DNA from: DASQFQ01 sp038238015
GTDB lineage: Bacteria > Actinomycetota > Thermoleophilia > Solirubrobacterales > Solirubrobacteraceae
Direction: 5' to 3'
Assembly (NCBI GenBank): GCA_038238015.1
Contig: JBBRYA010000023.1
Coordinates: 1 to 50,986 of the forward strand
DNA length: 50,986 nucleotides
Below the pieces are notes generated by a model. That model did not search any database. It was not told the origin of the DNA and was given only the letters and a program-made list of their open reading frames with translations. Positions 30,303-38,123 of the stretch are shown here, in pieces. How positions within the stretch are numbered: the first letter of the stretch is position 1; every line of letters begins with the position of its first letter. Position numbers and translations under genes: made by a program.

Positions 30303-30865
30303 GGTGCCAGCCACGCCTGCAGCGCTCGCGCGGCGATGCCGCGGTGGGAGATCGCGTCCTTCTCGGCGTCGGAGAGCTCGGCCATCGTGCGTCCCGAGCC
30401 GTCCACCTCCGGGAGGAACACCGGGTCATAGCCGAAGCCGCCCGTGCCGCGCGGCTCGGGCGCTATCGTGCCCTCGCAGCGGCCCTCGAAGCTCTGCTCC
30501 GCCCCGCCGGGCGCAACGTGGACGAGCGCGCAGACGTAGCGCAGCCCCGAGCCGGCGGGTGCCTCGGCGCGCAGCTTGGCGAGGTTCGCCTCGTCGGTCG
30601 CGCCGGGGCCCGCGTAGCGCGCGGACAGGATCCCCGGGCGGCCGCCGAGCGCCGCCGCTTCGATCCCCGAGTCGTCGGCGATCGCTGCGCGGCCCGTCGC
30701 CGCGGCGGCGGCCCGCGCCTTGAGCAGCGCGTTCGCCTCGAAGCTCGCGCCGGTCTCAGGCGGCAGCTCGACGTCGCCGGGCAGCGGCTCGAGCTCCACG
30801 CCGTCGAGCAGCCGCGCGAACTCGCGCAGCTTGTGGGCGTTGCGGGTGGCGAGCACGAGCCGCAC
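30299..30865 (-). CDS. rdgB: XTP/dITP diphosphatase (Ham1/RdgB)
   Basis: 188 residues. LATRNAHKLREFARLL at the N-terminus, AIADDSGIEAAALGG (metal-binding acids), GPGATDEANLAKL and RGTGGFGYDPVFLP are the family's ordered motifs, ending SHRGIAARAL. It removes dITP/XTP from the nucleotide pool. Lies 9 bases after rph and overlaps the CDF gene. The murI-rph-rdgB order resembles the mycobacterial Rv1338-Rv1341 neighbourhood. Confidence 0.96.
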   Translation of the reverse strand: MRLVLATRNAHKLREFARLLDGVELEPLPGDVELPPETGASFEANALLKARAAAAATGRAAIADDSGIEAAALGGRPGILSARYAGPGATDEANLAKLRAEAPAGSGLRYVCALVHVAPGGAEQSFEGRCEGTIAPEPRGTGGFGYDPVFLPEVDGSGRTMAELSDAEKDAISHRGIAARALQAWLAP

Positions 30866-30874
30866 GCCGGCCCG

Positions 30875-31594
30875 CTACCCGGCGGCGCCGGCCTGGACCG
30901 CCCGCAAGCCCTCGATGCCGTGCTGGGCGAGCGCCAGCAGCTCGTCGAGGTGCGCGCGCGAGAGCGGGGTGCGCTCGGCCGTGGCCTGGACCTCGACCAG
31001 GCCGCCCTCCCCGGTCATCACCACGTTGGCGTCGACCTGGGCGCCGGAGTCCTCCGGGTAGTCGAGGTCGAGCAGCGGCACGCCGTCGACCACGCCGCAG
31101 GAGACCGCCGCGACCGTGCCGGTGAGCGGCAGGCGCGCGAGCTTGCCCTCGTCGACCAGGCGGCGGCAGGCGAGCTCGAGCGCCACGAACCCGCCGGTGA
31201 TCGACGCGCAGCGCGTCCCCCCGTCGGCCTGCAGGACGTCGCAGTCCACGTAGACGGTGCGCTCCCCGAGCGCCTGGAAGTCGACGACGCCGCGCAGCGA
31301 GCGGCCGATCAGCCGCTGGATCTCGACCGTGCGCCCGTCGGGCCGGCCCTTGGTGACGTCGCGCTGCTTGCGGTCGCCCGTCGAGGCGGGGAGCATCCCG
31401 TACTCGGCCGTCAGCCAGCCGCTGCCGCGACCGGCCATCCAGCGCGGCACGGACTCCTGCACTGAGGCGGTGCAGATGACGCGCGTCTCCCCGCAGGAGA
31501 TCAGCGCCGAGCCGGTGGCCGTGCGCACGAAGCCGGGCTCGATCGTGACCGGCCGCAGGTCTGAGGGCCCGCGCCCGCCGCTGCGCTCGCTCAT
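30875..31594 (-). CDS. rph: Ribonuclease PH
   Basis: 239 residues, complete. GSALISCGETRVICTASVQE, PRWMAGRGSGWLTAEYGMLP, the RQRDVTKGRPDGRT-type loop (STGDRKQRDVTKGRPDGRTV), IGRSLRGVVDF and GGTRCASITGG are the RNase PH motifs that bind phosphate and tRNA. It trims tRNA 3' ends by phosphorolysis, complementary to the CCA enzyme encoded 20 kb away. Its ATG overlaps the murI stop by 4 bases (ATGA). Confidence 0.96.
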   Translation of the reverse strand: MSERSGGRGPSDLRPVTIEPGFVRTATGSALISCGETRVICTASVQESVPRWMAGRGSGWLTAEYGMLPASTGDRKQRDVTKGRPDGRTVEIQRLIGRSLRGVVDFQALGERTVYVDCDVLQADGGTRCASITGGFVALELACRRLVDEGKLARLPLTGTVAAVSCGVVDGVPLLDLDYPEDSGAQVDANVVMTGEGGLVEVQATAERTPLSRAHLDELLALAQHGIEGLRAVQAGAAG

Positions 31595-32475
31595 GCCGCC
31601 GCCCGCTCGCGCGCCGCCAGGCGGACGGGCTCGACCGTGCCCAGCGGCATCTGCAGGAAGCGCGAGCCGAGCGTGTGGAAGGCCTCGGGGTCGCCCGTCG
31701 ACAGGAACGAGTAGCGCCCCTCCCCCGTCTCTGGCGTTCCCAGCCCGCGAGCGCCGAGCACGTGCTCGACCTGGCGGGCGAGCGGCGCGCCGGAGCTGAC
31801 GATCTCGACGCCGCGGCCGAGCGTGCGCTGGAGCATCGGGCGCACCAGCGGGTAATGCGTGCAGCCGAGGATCACCGTGTCCACGCCCGCCTCGCGCAGC
31901 GGCGTGCAGTACCGGCGCACGGTGTCGACCACGCGCTGGTCGAAGGGGAAGCCGCCCTCGATGATCTCCGTGAGGTCGGGGCAGGCCACGGCGGTCACCT
32001 GCACGAACGGGTCGGCCGCGGTGATCGCGAGCTCGTAGGCGCGGCTCACCACGGTCGCCGGCGTGGCCATCAGCCCGACGCGCCCGTTGTGGGTCGCGGC
32101 CACCGCCTGCACCGCGCCGGGCTGCACCACCCCCAGCACGTCGACGCCGAGGGTGGTCTGCATCAGGCGGTCGCGCAGCGCGGGCAGCGCCGCCGCGGTG
32201 GCGGAGTTGCAGGCGACGACGAGCAACTTGATCCGCCGCGCGATCAGCTCCTCGGCGACCTCGAGCGCGAAGAGCTCGAGCTCGGCGGCGCTGCGCTGCC
32301 CGTACGGGAAGCGCGCCGCATCGGCGAAGTAGACGAAGTCCTCCTGCGGCAGCTGGACCAGCAGCTCGTGCAGCACCGTGAGCCCGCCGACGCCGGAGTC
32401 GAACACGCCGACGGGACGCCGGCGCAGCTCCTCGGGGGCCGGCGGCGGGGACGCCTGGGTGCGCGATGCGGCCAT
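31591..32475 (-). CDS. murI: Glutamate racemase
   Basis: 294 residues from the ATG at 32475. PVGVFDSGVGGLTVLHELL opens the protein; the two catalytic cysteines are in LLVVACNSATAAAL and VILGCTHYPLVRPML. FADAARFPYGQRS is also conserved. It makes D-glutamate for peptidoglycan. First gene of murI-rph-rdgB-CDF, all coupled or nearly so. Its upstream region is the repeat-rich 377-bp gap described separately. Confidence 0.96.
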   Translation of the reverse strand: MAASRTQASPPPAPEELRRRPVGVFDSGVGGLTVLHELLVQLPQEDFVYFADAARFPYGQRSAAELELFALEVAEELIARRIKLLVVACNSATAAALPALRDRLMQTTLGVDVLGVVQPGAVQAVAATHNGRVGLMATPATVVSRAYELAITAADPFVQVTAVACPDLTEIIEGGFPFDQRVVDTVRRYCTPLREAGVDTVILGCTHYPLVRPMLQRTLGRGVEIVSSGAPLARQVEHVLGARGLGTPETGEGRYSFLSTGDPEAFHTLGSRFLQMPLGTVEPVRLAARERAAA

Positions 32476-32557
32476 CGGGCCAGTGTGCCACGTGGGTTGG
32501 CGCCGGCCGTGGTCGAGTGCGCGGGCGGCGGCTCCGGCGGGCTCGCGATGGCGCGAA

Positions 32558-32833
32558 CGAACGTCAACTGCGGCTGGGGCCAACCGCGCGGCGCAAGCGA
32601 ACGTCAACGGCGGCTGGGTGGGAGTGGCCGCCAAGCGGTCGCGTCCCGTCGCTTCCGCGATTGAGTACGCATGTGATGCACAAAAGCGGAAGCGACCGCG
32701 CCGGCGCGCCAGAACCGGCCTCGAGCGGTCCGGCCGGGCGAGTTCGACATCTTGCCGCTATGTGATGCAGAAAGTCGCACTCGACCGCTCCGCCGGCGCA
32801 CGCGCTTCCTCACCCGGCCGCCGTTGACGTTCG
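32558..32833. repeat. Non-coding repeat element with terminal inverted repeats
   Basis: The 377-bp gap between murI and the pilin gene holds no gene but is highly structured. CGAACGTCAACGGCGG (32598-32613) recurs as a perfect inverted copy at 32818-32833; a third, near-identical copy (one base different, then GCGGCTGGG shared) is at 32558-32578 in direct orientation, 40 bp before the second. Inside are two look-alike hairpins (separate entry). There is no transposase, so a MITE-like or REP-like element is the simplest reading. The murI promoter presumably lies at its left edge. Confidence 0.6.
32648..32783. repeat. Two homologous hairpins sharing the loop ATGTGATGCA
   Basis: Hairpin 1: GTCGCTTCCGC (32648-32658) pairs perfectly with GCGGAAGCGAC (32686-32696). 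Hairpin 2: CGAGTTCGAC (32739-32748) pairs with GTCGCACTCG (32774-32783) with one mismatch. The loops are 27 and 25 nt and both carry ATGTGATGCA (32671-32680 and 32760-32769) followed by one base and an A run. Stem sequences differ while pairing is kept, which looks like structure conservation rather than simple duplication. Confidence 0.6.
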
Positions 32834-32852
32834 CCGCCCCCGCCCGCGCCCG

Positions 32853-33071
32853 CTACTTCCCGCCGACGTTGTCGATCGCCGCCTTGAGCTTCTTGACCAC
32901 CGCCTCGGCGATCCCGGTATCCGAGAAGGAGCCGCTGGCCTTGACCACCCCCGCGAGGATCACCGCGACCAGGAGGATCAGGCCCACGTACTCGACCGTC
33001 CCCTGCCCGCCCTGCGCTCGCAGCCCCGCCGCCAGCCGCGCGTGCAGCCGGCCCATCGCCTCATAGGGCAT
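32853..33071 (-). CDS. Flp-type pilin-like protein
   Basis: 72 residues. A basic leader ends at Gly22, followed by QGTVEYVGLILLVAVILAGVV: a Glu at +5 (Glu27) and a hydrophobic helix, the class III/Flp prepilin layout cleaved by a TadV/prepilin peptidase on the cytoplasmic face. The rest (KASGSFSDTGIAEAVVKKL) is a short amphipathic tail. The ATG at 33071 has GGAGG 6 nt upstream. No tad secretion genes are in the window, so the assembly machinery must lie elsewhere. Confidence 0.78.
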   Translation of the reverse strand: MPYEAMGRLHARLAAGLRAQGGQGTVEYVGLILLVAVILAGVVKASGSFSDTGIAEAVVKKLKAAIDNVGGK

Positions 33072-33186
33072 CTCCTGCCTCCGATCCGTCGCCGTTCCCC
33101 GCGGTCTCGCGGGGCTGGGATGCAGTCAACGCCCGGGCGCGTCACGTCTCTAGACGCGTTCGTGACGGAATCGCACCGCTTCCGCG

Positions 33187-33192
33187 TAGGCT
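33187..33192 (+). promoter_or_regulatory. -10 hexamer TAGGCT for the glycosyltransferase
   Basis: TAGGCT ends 11 nt before the GTG at 33204, giving at most a 4-5 nt leader. Confidence 0.35.
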
Positions 33193-33203
33193 CGGCCCAC
33201 GCC

Positions 33204-34136
33204 GTGCGCGCCCTCGTCGTGACGAACATGTACCCGACCGCCGAGCACCCCGCGAGCGGTCCGTTCGTGCGCGACCAGGTCGAGGCGCTGCGCCGCCGCG
33301 GGGACGTCGAGGTCGAGCTCTTCACGTTCCCCAGCGGGGCGCGCAACTACCCCCTGGCGGCGCGCGCGCTGCGCCGCCGCTACCGCGGGCAGCACTTCGA
33401 CGTCGTCCACGCCCACTTCGGGCTGACGGCCTGGCCCGCCCTGCTGGCCGGCCTCGGCCCCGTTGTCGTGACCCTCCACGGCAACGACCTGCTGCACCCG
33501 CGCTCGCGCCCGTTCACGCGCGCCGCGCTGCCGTTCACGCGCCTGCCGGCCACGGTCTCGCGCGCGTTCAGCGCGAACCTCCCGGGCGCCGGGCGCACCC
33601 GCCGCGTCGCGGTGCTGCCCTGCGGCGTGGACCTCGGCCGCTTCCGCCCGATCCCGCGCGCCGAGGCGCGTACGCGCCTCGGCCTGGACCCCCACGAGCC
33701 CTGCCTGCTGTTCCCGCACGAGCCGTCGCGGCCGCTCAAGCGCTTCGAGCGCGCGCGCGAGCTGGCCGGCGACGTCCGCCTGCTCACCCTCGGGAACGTG
33801 GCGCCCGCCGAGGTGCCCTACTGGGTCAACGCGGCCAACGCGGTGCTCGTCCCCTCCCAGGACGAGGGCATGGGCCTGGCGGTGATCGAGGCCTCCGCGT
33901 GCAAGGTGCCCGCGCTCGGGACCCCGGTGGGCGCGCATGCGGTCGCGCTCGCCGGGATCGAGGGCTCGCTGTGCGCGCCGTGGGACCTGGCGACGTGGCG
34001 GCGCGCGCTGGCGCCGCACCTCGAGGCCGAGGACCCGCGGGTCGACGGCCGCGCCGCCGCGGCGCGGTTCTCCGCCGACCGCATGGCGGCGCGGGTCGTC
34101 GAAGCGTGGCGCGAGCTGCTCGAGGCCGGCGCCTGA
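33204..34136 (+). CDS. Glycosyltransferase family 4
   Basis: 310 residues from the GTG at 33204, chosen because RALVVTNMYPTAEHPASGPF is the family N-terminus; the frame is open upstream without resemblance. DVVHAHFGLTAWPALL and VVVTLHGNDLLHP belong to the acceptor half; AVLPCGVDLGRFRP begins the donor half and the E-x7-E is in SQDEGMGLAVIEASACKVP. It is short for the family: the donor half has lost some 50 residues around the usual G-x-L-x4-K motif (here LLFPHEPSRPLKRFERA). Cytoplasmic; likely a cell-surface glycan enzyme. Substrate unknown. Confidence 0.86.
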   Translation: MRALVVTNMYPTAEHPASGPFVRDQVEALRRRGDVEVELFTFPSGARNYPLAARALRRRYRGQHFDVVHAHFGLTAWPALLAGLGPVVVTLHGNDLLHPRSRPFTRAALPFTRLPATVSRAFSANLPGAGRTRRVAVLPCGVDLGRFRPIPRAEARTRLGLDPHEPCLLFPHEPSRPLKRFERARELAGDVRLLTLGNVAPAEVPYWVNAANAVLVPSQDEGMGLAVIEASACKVPALGTPVGAHAVALAGIEGSLCAPWDLATWRRALAPHLEAEDPRVDGRAAAARFSADRMAARVVEAWRELLEAGA

Positions 34137-34174
34137 CCGGCGCGCTGGGGCGCTGGGGCGCCCGGCAGGCCACC

Positions 34175-34180
34175 TATACT
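34175..34180 (+). promoter_or_regulatory. -10 hexamer TATACT
   Basis: TATACT lies 39 nt before the ATG at 34220, after the end of the glycosyltransferase gene; start of RNA would be near 34187. No clear -35. Confidence 0.45.
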
Positions 34181-34219
34181 CGCTCCTTCGGGACGCGTGC
34201 CGCGTTTCCCTTTGATCGC

Positions 34220-34843
34220 ATGAGCGGCCTCCTTCGACGCATCCGACCCTCGGGCGCCGCCGCCGGCGAGGCCGGGACAGAGCCCGAGACGGGCTCCGAG
34301 ACGGCCGTCGCGCCGCTCCCCCCGGCCCCGGACGGTGGTTCCCCCGTGCCCGCTCACCCGGCGCTGCCGGCCGGCGTCGACGCCGCCGAGCTCGAGCGCC
34401 GGCCCAGCACCCGCAGCCGCCGCGGCCTGCGCCGCCGCGCGCGCTTCCTGCGCCGTGCGCGCGAGCTGATGCTGCGCGACCTCGGCGGCGTGGTCTATGA
34501 GTCCCATCGCCGCGGGCCCGAGCGCGCCGAGCGGCTGATCGCGGCTAAAGCCGAGCGCCTCGAGGCGGTGAGCGCCGAGCTGCGCGAGCTCGATGCCGAG
34601 CTCGGCGTGACGCGTGAGGAGACCGTGCTGCGGGTGCCCGGCATCGGCGGATCGTGCCCCGCCTGCGGCGAGCTGCATCCGAGCGAAGCGCGCTTCTGCG
34701 CGCACTGCGGCGAGCCGCTTGGCGTGGCCCCCGACCGCGCCGCGCCAGCCGCCACGGCGTCCGAGCAGCCCACGCGCGAGGAGCCCGCGCCCGCCAACGG
34801 CCGCGCGACCGAGCCCGTCTCCTCCGAGCGCCCCGGCTCGTGA
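34220..34843 (+). CDS. Zinc-ribbon protein with basic helical core, unknown function
   Basis: 207 residues. A disordered acidic N-terminus (about 1-65) leads into an Arg-rich helical block (RSRRGLRRRARFLRRARELM), a coiled-coil-like stretch (ERLIAAKAERLEAVSAELRE) and a zinc ribbon CPAC-x10-CAHC (about 152-167), then a disordered tail. No membrane segment. The basic helices suggest nucleic acid or ribosome binding, as inference. It overlaps the next gene by 4 bases (GTGA); that gene also has a zinc ribbon with the same spacing, so the two probably work together. Confidence 0.65.
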   Translation: MSGLLRRIRPSGAAAGEAGTEPETGSETAVAPLPPAPDGGSPVPAHPALPAGVDAAELERRPSTRSRRGLRRRARFLRRARELMLRDLGGVVYESHRRGPERAERLIAAKAERLEAVSAELRELDAELGVTREETVLRVPGIGGSCPACGELHPSEARFCAHCGEPLGVAPDRAAPAATASEQPTREEPAPANGRATEPVSSERPGS

Positions 34844-35520
34844 CCGAGGTCGCCGAGCCGCCGCCCGCCACCGAGCGGGCGTGCCTGCGCTGCGGCGCGC
34901 CGCTGGGCGAGGACCAGGACTGGTGCCTGAACTGCGGCACGGCGGTCGGCACGCGGGTCGCCCCGACGCCGCGCTGGCGCGGCCCCGTGGCGCTCGTGGG
35001 CAGCCTGCTCGCGGCGCTCGCGCTCGCGCTGGCGCTGGCGCTGGTCGAGCTGTCCGGTGACCCGCAGCCGGTGGCCACGACCCAGCCCACCCCGGCGCCG
35101 GCCGCGACGGCGATCCCCACCCCGGCGCCGACGGCGGTCGCCGGCACGACCCCAACGCCGACGCCGCTGCCCGGCGCCACCCCGAGCCCCACGCCGTCGC
35201 CGGCGAACGGGGCGACCCCGCTGCCGAGCGCCACACCGTCCACGACCGGGTCGGCGATCGCCCAGTGGCCCGCAGGGCGCACCGCCTACACCGTCGTGAT
35301 CGCCTCCAACCCCTCGCGCGCCCAGGCCGAGCAGCGGGCGCGCAAGGAGGCCTCGCAGGGCGGCGGGGAGGTCGGCGTGCTGCACTCCGACGACTACTCC
35401 TCGCTGCGCAAGGGCTACTGGGTGGTCTTCTCCGGCCAGTACCCCTCGCGCCAGCAGGCCGCAGACGCCGCGCAGAGCCGCGGCAGCGAGGCCTACGCGC
35501 GCCGCGTCGTCCCGCGCTGA
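34840..35520 (+). CDS. Zinc ribbon - membrane helix - SPOR domain protein
   Basis: 226 residues from a GTG. A cytoplasmic zinc ribbon CLRC-x10-CLNC (about 15-31), one membrane helix (about 48-68, VALVGSLLAALALALALAL), a long Pro/Thr/Ser/Ala linker (about 75-140), and a C-terminal SPOR-like domain (about 147-226: YTVVIASNPSRAQAEQRARK ... GYWVVFSGQYPSRQQAADAA). SPOR domains bind denuded glycan strands at division sites. This topology would connect a cytoplasmic zinc module to septal peptidoglycan. Coupled to the preceding zinc-ribbon gene. Confidence 0.75.
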   Translation: MTEVAEPPPATERACLRCGAPLGEDQDWCLNCGTAVGTRVAPTPRWRGPVALVGSLLAALALALALALVELSGDPQPVATTQPTPAPAATAIPTPAPTAVAGTTPTPTPLPGATPSPTPSPANGATPLPSATPSTTGSAIAQWPAGRTAYTVVIASNPSRAQAEQRARKEASQGGGEVGVLHSDDYSSLRKGYWVVFSGQYPSRQQAADAAQSRGSEAYARRVVPR

Positions 35521-36545
35521 GCCGTCGCGAGGCCGGGCCACCAGGGCGCGAGCCGCTGCGCCGCCGCGGCGGCGAGCGGGTGCACCGCGAGCTCGGCGGC
35601 CGCGCCGGCGGGCGCCTCGGCGACCAGCACGGGCATCAGCGCCGCGACCGAGCTCGTGAGCGCCTCGAGCGAGTAGCCGCCCTCGAGCACGAGCCCTACC
35701 GGCGCCCCGACGGCCGCGGCGGCGCGCCGCACCGACGCCGTCATCGCGGCGAAGCCCGCCGCGCTGCAGGTGCAGCCGGCCAGCGGATCGAGGCGGTGGG
35801 CGTCGAAGCCGGCCGACACCAGTACGAGCTGCGGCTCGAAGCTCCGCACGAGCCCGCACGCGACGTGCTCCACCAGCGAGCCGAAGGTCTCGTCGCCCGA
35901 GCCGTGGGGCACCGGGAGGTTGACGGTGAAGCCCTCCCCCGCCCCCGAGCCGAGGTCGCTCGCGGGGCCCGTGCCGGGATACAGCGGCGACTCGTGGATC
36001 GACACGAACAGCACGCTCGGGTCGGCGTGGAAGATCGCGTTGGTGCCGTTGCCGTGATGGACGTCCCAGTCGAGGATCAGGACGCGGTCGATCCCGTGGG
36101 TGCGCTGGGCGTGGCGTGCGGCCACCGCGGCGTTGGCGAAGAAGCAGAAGCCCATGGCCCGGTCGGGCTCGGCGTGGTGGCCGGGCGGCCGCAGCGCGGC
36201 GAAGCCCGTCGCCGCCTCGCCCTCGAGCAGCGCGTCGGCGAGCGCCACGGCGCCGCCCGCGCCGCGCACGGCCGCCTCCCACGTGGCGCCGACCGCGACT
36301 GTGTCGCCGTCGACGAAGCCGCCGCCGCGCGCGCACAGCGCCTCCACGAAGTCGACGTGGCGGGCGGGGTGCACCGCCAGCAGTGCGTCGCGCGACACCC
36401 GCGGGGCCTCGCGCCGCTCGGCGCCGAACCAGCCGTGGTGCTCCATCTCGGCCTCGAGCGCGATCAGCCGCTGGGGCCGCTCGGGGTGGCCCGGCACGTC
36501 ATGCGCGAGCGAGGCGTCGTGGCGCAGCCAGACCGAGCGGGGCAC
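35493..36545 (-). CDS. Histone-deacetylase-family amidohydrolase
   Basis: 350 residues from the GTG at 36545. The class II-type HDAC core is complete: LAHDVPGHPERPQRL, ALRPPGHHAEPDRAMGFCFF (His-His charge relay), LILDWDVHHGNGTNAIF (zinc Asp and His) and LVSAGFDAHRLDPLAGC (zinc Asp). The Tyr/His transition-state residue is probably in the GLVLEGGYSLEAL segment. Bacterial members deacetylate polyamines, acetoin-related compounds or proteins; the substrate here is open. It diverges from nadB from an overlapping promoter. Confidence 0.9.
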   Translation of the reverse strand: MPRSVWLRHDASLAHDVPGHPERPQRLIALEAEMEHHGWFGAERREAPRVSRDALLAVHPARHVDFVEALCARGGGFVDGDTVAVGATWEAAVRGAGGAVALADALLEGEAATGFAALRPPGHHAEPDRAMGFCFFANAAVAARHAQRTHGIDRVLILDWDVHHGNGTNAIFHADPSVLFVSIHESPLYPGTGPASDLGSGAGEGFTVNLPVPHGSGDETFGSLVEHVACGLVRSFEPQLVLVSAGFDAHRLDPLAGCTCSAAGFAAMTASVRRAAAAVGAPVGLVLEGGYSLEALTSSVAALMPVLVAEAPAGAAAELAVHPLAAAAAQRLAPWWPGLATAQRGTTRRA

Positions 36546-36550
36546 GTGGA

Positions 36551-36557
36551 TACCGTA
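36551..36557. promoter_or_regulatory. Overlapping divergent -10 hexamers for HDAC-like gene and nadB
   Basis: TACCGTA read on the plus strand gives TACCGT, 9 nt before the nadB GTG (36566); read on the minus strand it gives TACGGT, 6 nt before the GTG of the HDAC-like gene (36545). The two genes are separated by only 20 bp, so both would be leaderless and their polymerases would compete for the same DNA. Confidence 0.5.
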
Positions 36558-36565
36558 CGCAACGA

Positions 36566-38008
36566 GTGGCGGACGCCGATCTGATCGTGGTGGGAGCCGG
36601 GGCGGCCGGCCTCTACGCCGCCCTGTGCGCTGCGCGCGAGGGGGCGCGCGTGGCGCTGGTCTCCGCCCGCCCGCTGGCCGAGACGGCGTCCTACTGGGCA
36701 CAGGGCGGCCTCGCCGCGGCGCTCGCCCCCGAGGACTCGTCCGAGCGCCACCAGGTGGACACCGAAGCCGCCGGGCGCGAGCTGGTCCGCCGCAGCGCGG
36801 CCGCCGTCCTCTGTGCGGAGGCACCCGATCGCTTCCGCGACCTCGAGGGCCTCGGGGTGCGCTTCGACGCCGACCGCCACGGCACGCTCGCGCTCGGCCT
36901 CGAGGGCGGGCACTCGATCCGGCGCGTCGCCCACGCCGGCGGCAGCGCCACCGGCCGGCGGATCCTGCGCCAGCTCTCCGCGGTCGTCGCCGAGCACGAG
37001 CAGATCGACGTCCTCGAGGGCCATCGCGCCAGCTCGCTGGCGCTCGACGAGGACGGGCGCTGCGGCGGCCTGGATACGGACGCCGGGCTCGCGGTGCGCG
37101 CCCGCTCGGTCGTGCTCGCCACGGGCGGGGCGGCCGCGCTGTGGTCGCGCACCACCAACCCGCCGGGCTCCTTCGGGTCCGGGCTGCTGCTGGCCCGCGG
37201 GGCCGGCGCCGCGCTCGCGGACCTGGAGTTCGTGCAGTTCCATCCGACCGCCGTCTCGGGCATCCCGGGGCGCGAGGGCTTCCTCGTCTCCGAGGCTGTG
37301 CGCGGCGAGGGCGCCACCCTGCTCGATGCCGCCGGCGAGCGCTTCGTCGACGAGCTGGCGCCGCGCGACGAGGTGGCCCGTGCGATCGCGGGCGTGATGG
37401 TCGAGCGCGGCGTCCCGTCGGTCTCGCTCGACATGCGGATGGTCGACCCCGAGCGCTTCCCCAACGTCGTCGGGGCGCTGCGCGAGGCCGGCCTGGACCC
37501 GGCCACCGAGCTCGTCTCCGTCGCGCCGGCCAGCCACTACGTGATGGGGGGGATCGTGAGCGACCTTCAGGGCCGCTCCGACGTCCCGGGCCTCTACGCC
37601 GTCGGCGAGTGCGCCTGCACGGGCCTGCACGGTGCCAACCGGCTGGCGTCCAACTCGCTCTCGGAGTGCTTCGTGTTCGGCCGCCGCGCCGCGCTCGCCG
37701 GCCTCGAGGAGCCGGCGCCGCGCACGGCCACAGCCTTGGGCTCCCCGGGCGTCGAGCCGCCCTCGCGTGCCACGCGCGAGGCGATGTGGCGCCACGCGGG
37801 CCTGGAGCGCGACGCGGAGGGCCTCGCGCCGCTGCTCGAGGACCCATATCCGCTGGCCCGGCTGGTGGCCGCCGCCGCCCTGGCGCGCGAGGAGAGCCGG
37901 GGCGCCCACCGCCGCCGCGACCACCCGGCGAAAGACCCGGCGTTCGACCATCGCCACTCGGTGATCGCCGCTCCCGGGGAGGGCGTCGAGCCGACCCACT
38001 GGAGCTGA
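36566..38008 (+). CDS. nadB: L-aspartate oxidase
   Basis: 480 residues from a GTG. The FAD-binding Rossmann motif VVGAGAAGLYAAL is at residues 7-19; SYWAQGGLAAAL, HAGGSATGRRIL, TNPPGSFGSGLLLARGAGA, EFVQFHPTAV and the quinone/fumarate-reductase-like MGGIVSDLQGRSDVPGLYAV are in order, with CTGLHGANRLASNSLSECFV near the flavin. It oxidises L-aspartate to iminoaspartate, the first step of de novo NAD synthesis. The usual partners nadA and nadC are not in the window. Complete; C-terminal helical domain slightly short. Confidence 0.95.
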   Translation: MADADLIVVGAGAAGLYAALCAAREGARVALVSARPLAETASYWAQGGLAAALAPEDSSERHQVDTEAAGRELVRRSAAAVLCAEAPDRFRDLEGLGVRFDADRHGTLALGLEGGHSIRRVAHAGGSATGRRILRQLSAVVAEHEQIDVLEGHRASSLALDEDGRCGGLDTDAGLAVRARSVVLATGGAAALWSRTTNPPGSFGSGLLLARGAGAALADLEFVQFHPTAVSGIPGREGFLVSEAVRGEGATLLDAAGERFVDELAPRDEVARAIAGVMVERGVPSVSLDMRMVDPERFPNVVGALREAGLDPATELVSVAPASHYVMGGIVSDLQGRSDVPGLYAVGECACTGLHGANRLASNSLSECFVFGRRAALAGLEEPAPRTATALGSPGVEPPSRATREAMWRHAGLERDAEGLAPLLEDPYPLARLVAAAALAREESRGAHRRRDHPAKDPAFDHRHSVIAAPGEGVEPTHWS

Positions 38009-38123
38009 CTTAACGCGAACTCAACAGTGCCTTCGTTCGGAACTACACAAGGCCTTCGCAATCTGCCGGATTGAGGGAGGTGACCGTCGGAGAGGGTCGA
38101 CGCGGGGGGGGACAGACCGCACG

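Noticed and set aside
35080..35255. Repetitive Pro/Thr-coding tract as a DNA repeat element
   Set aside because: It is in frame and encodes the wall-spanning linker of the SPOR protein; repeats are not identical at the DNA level.
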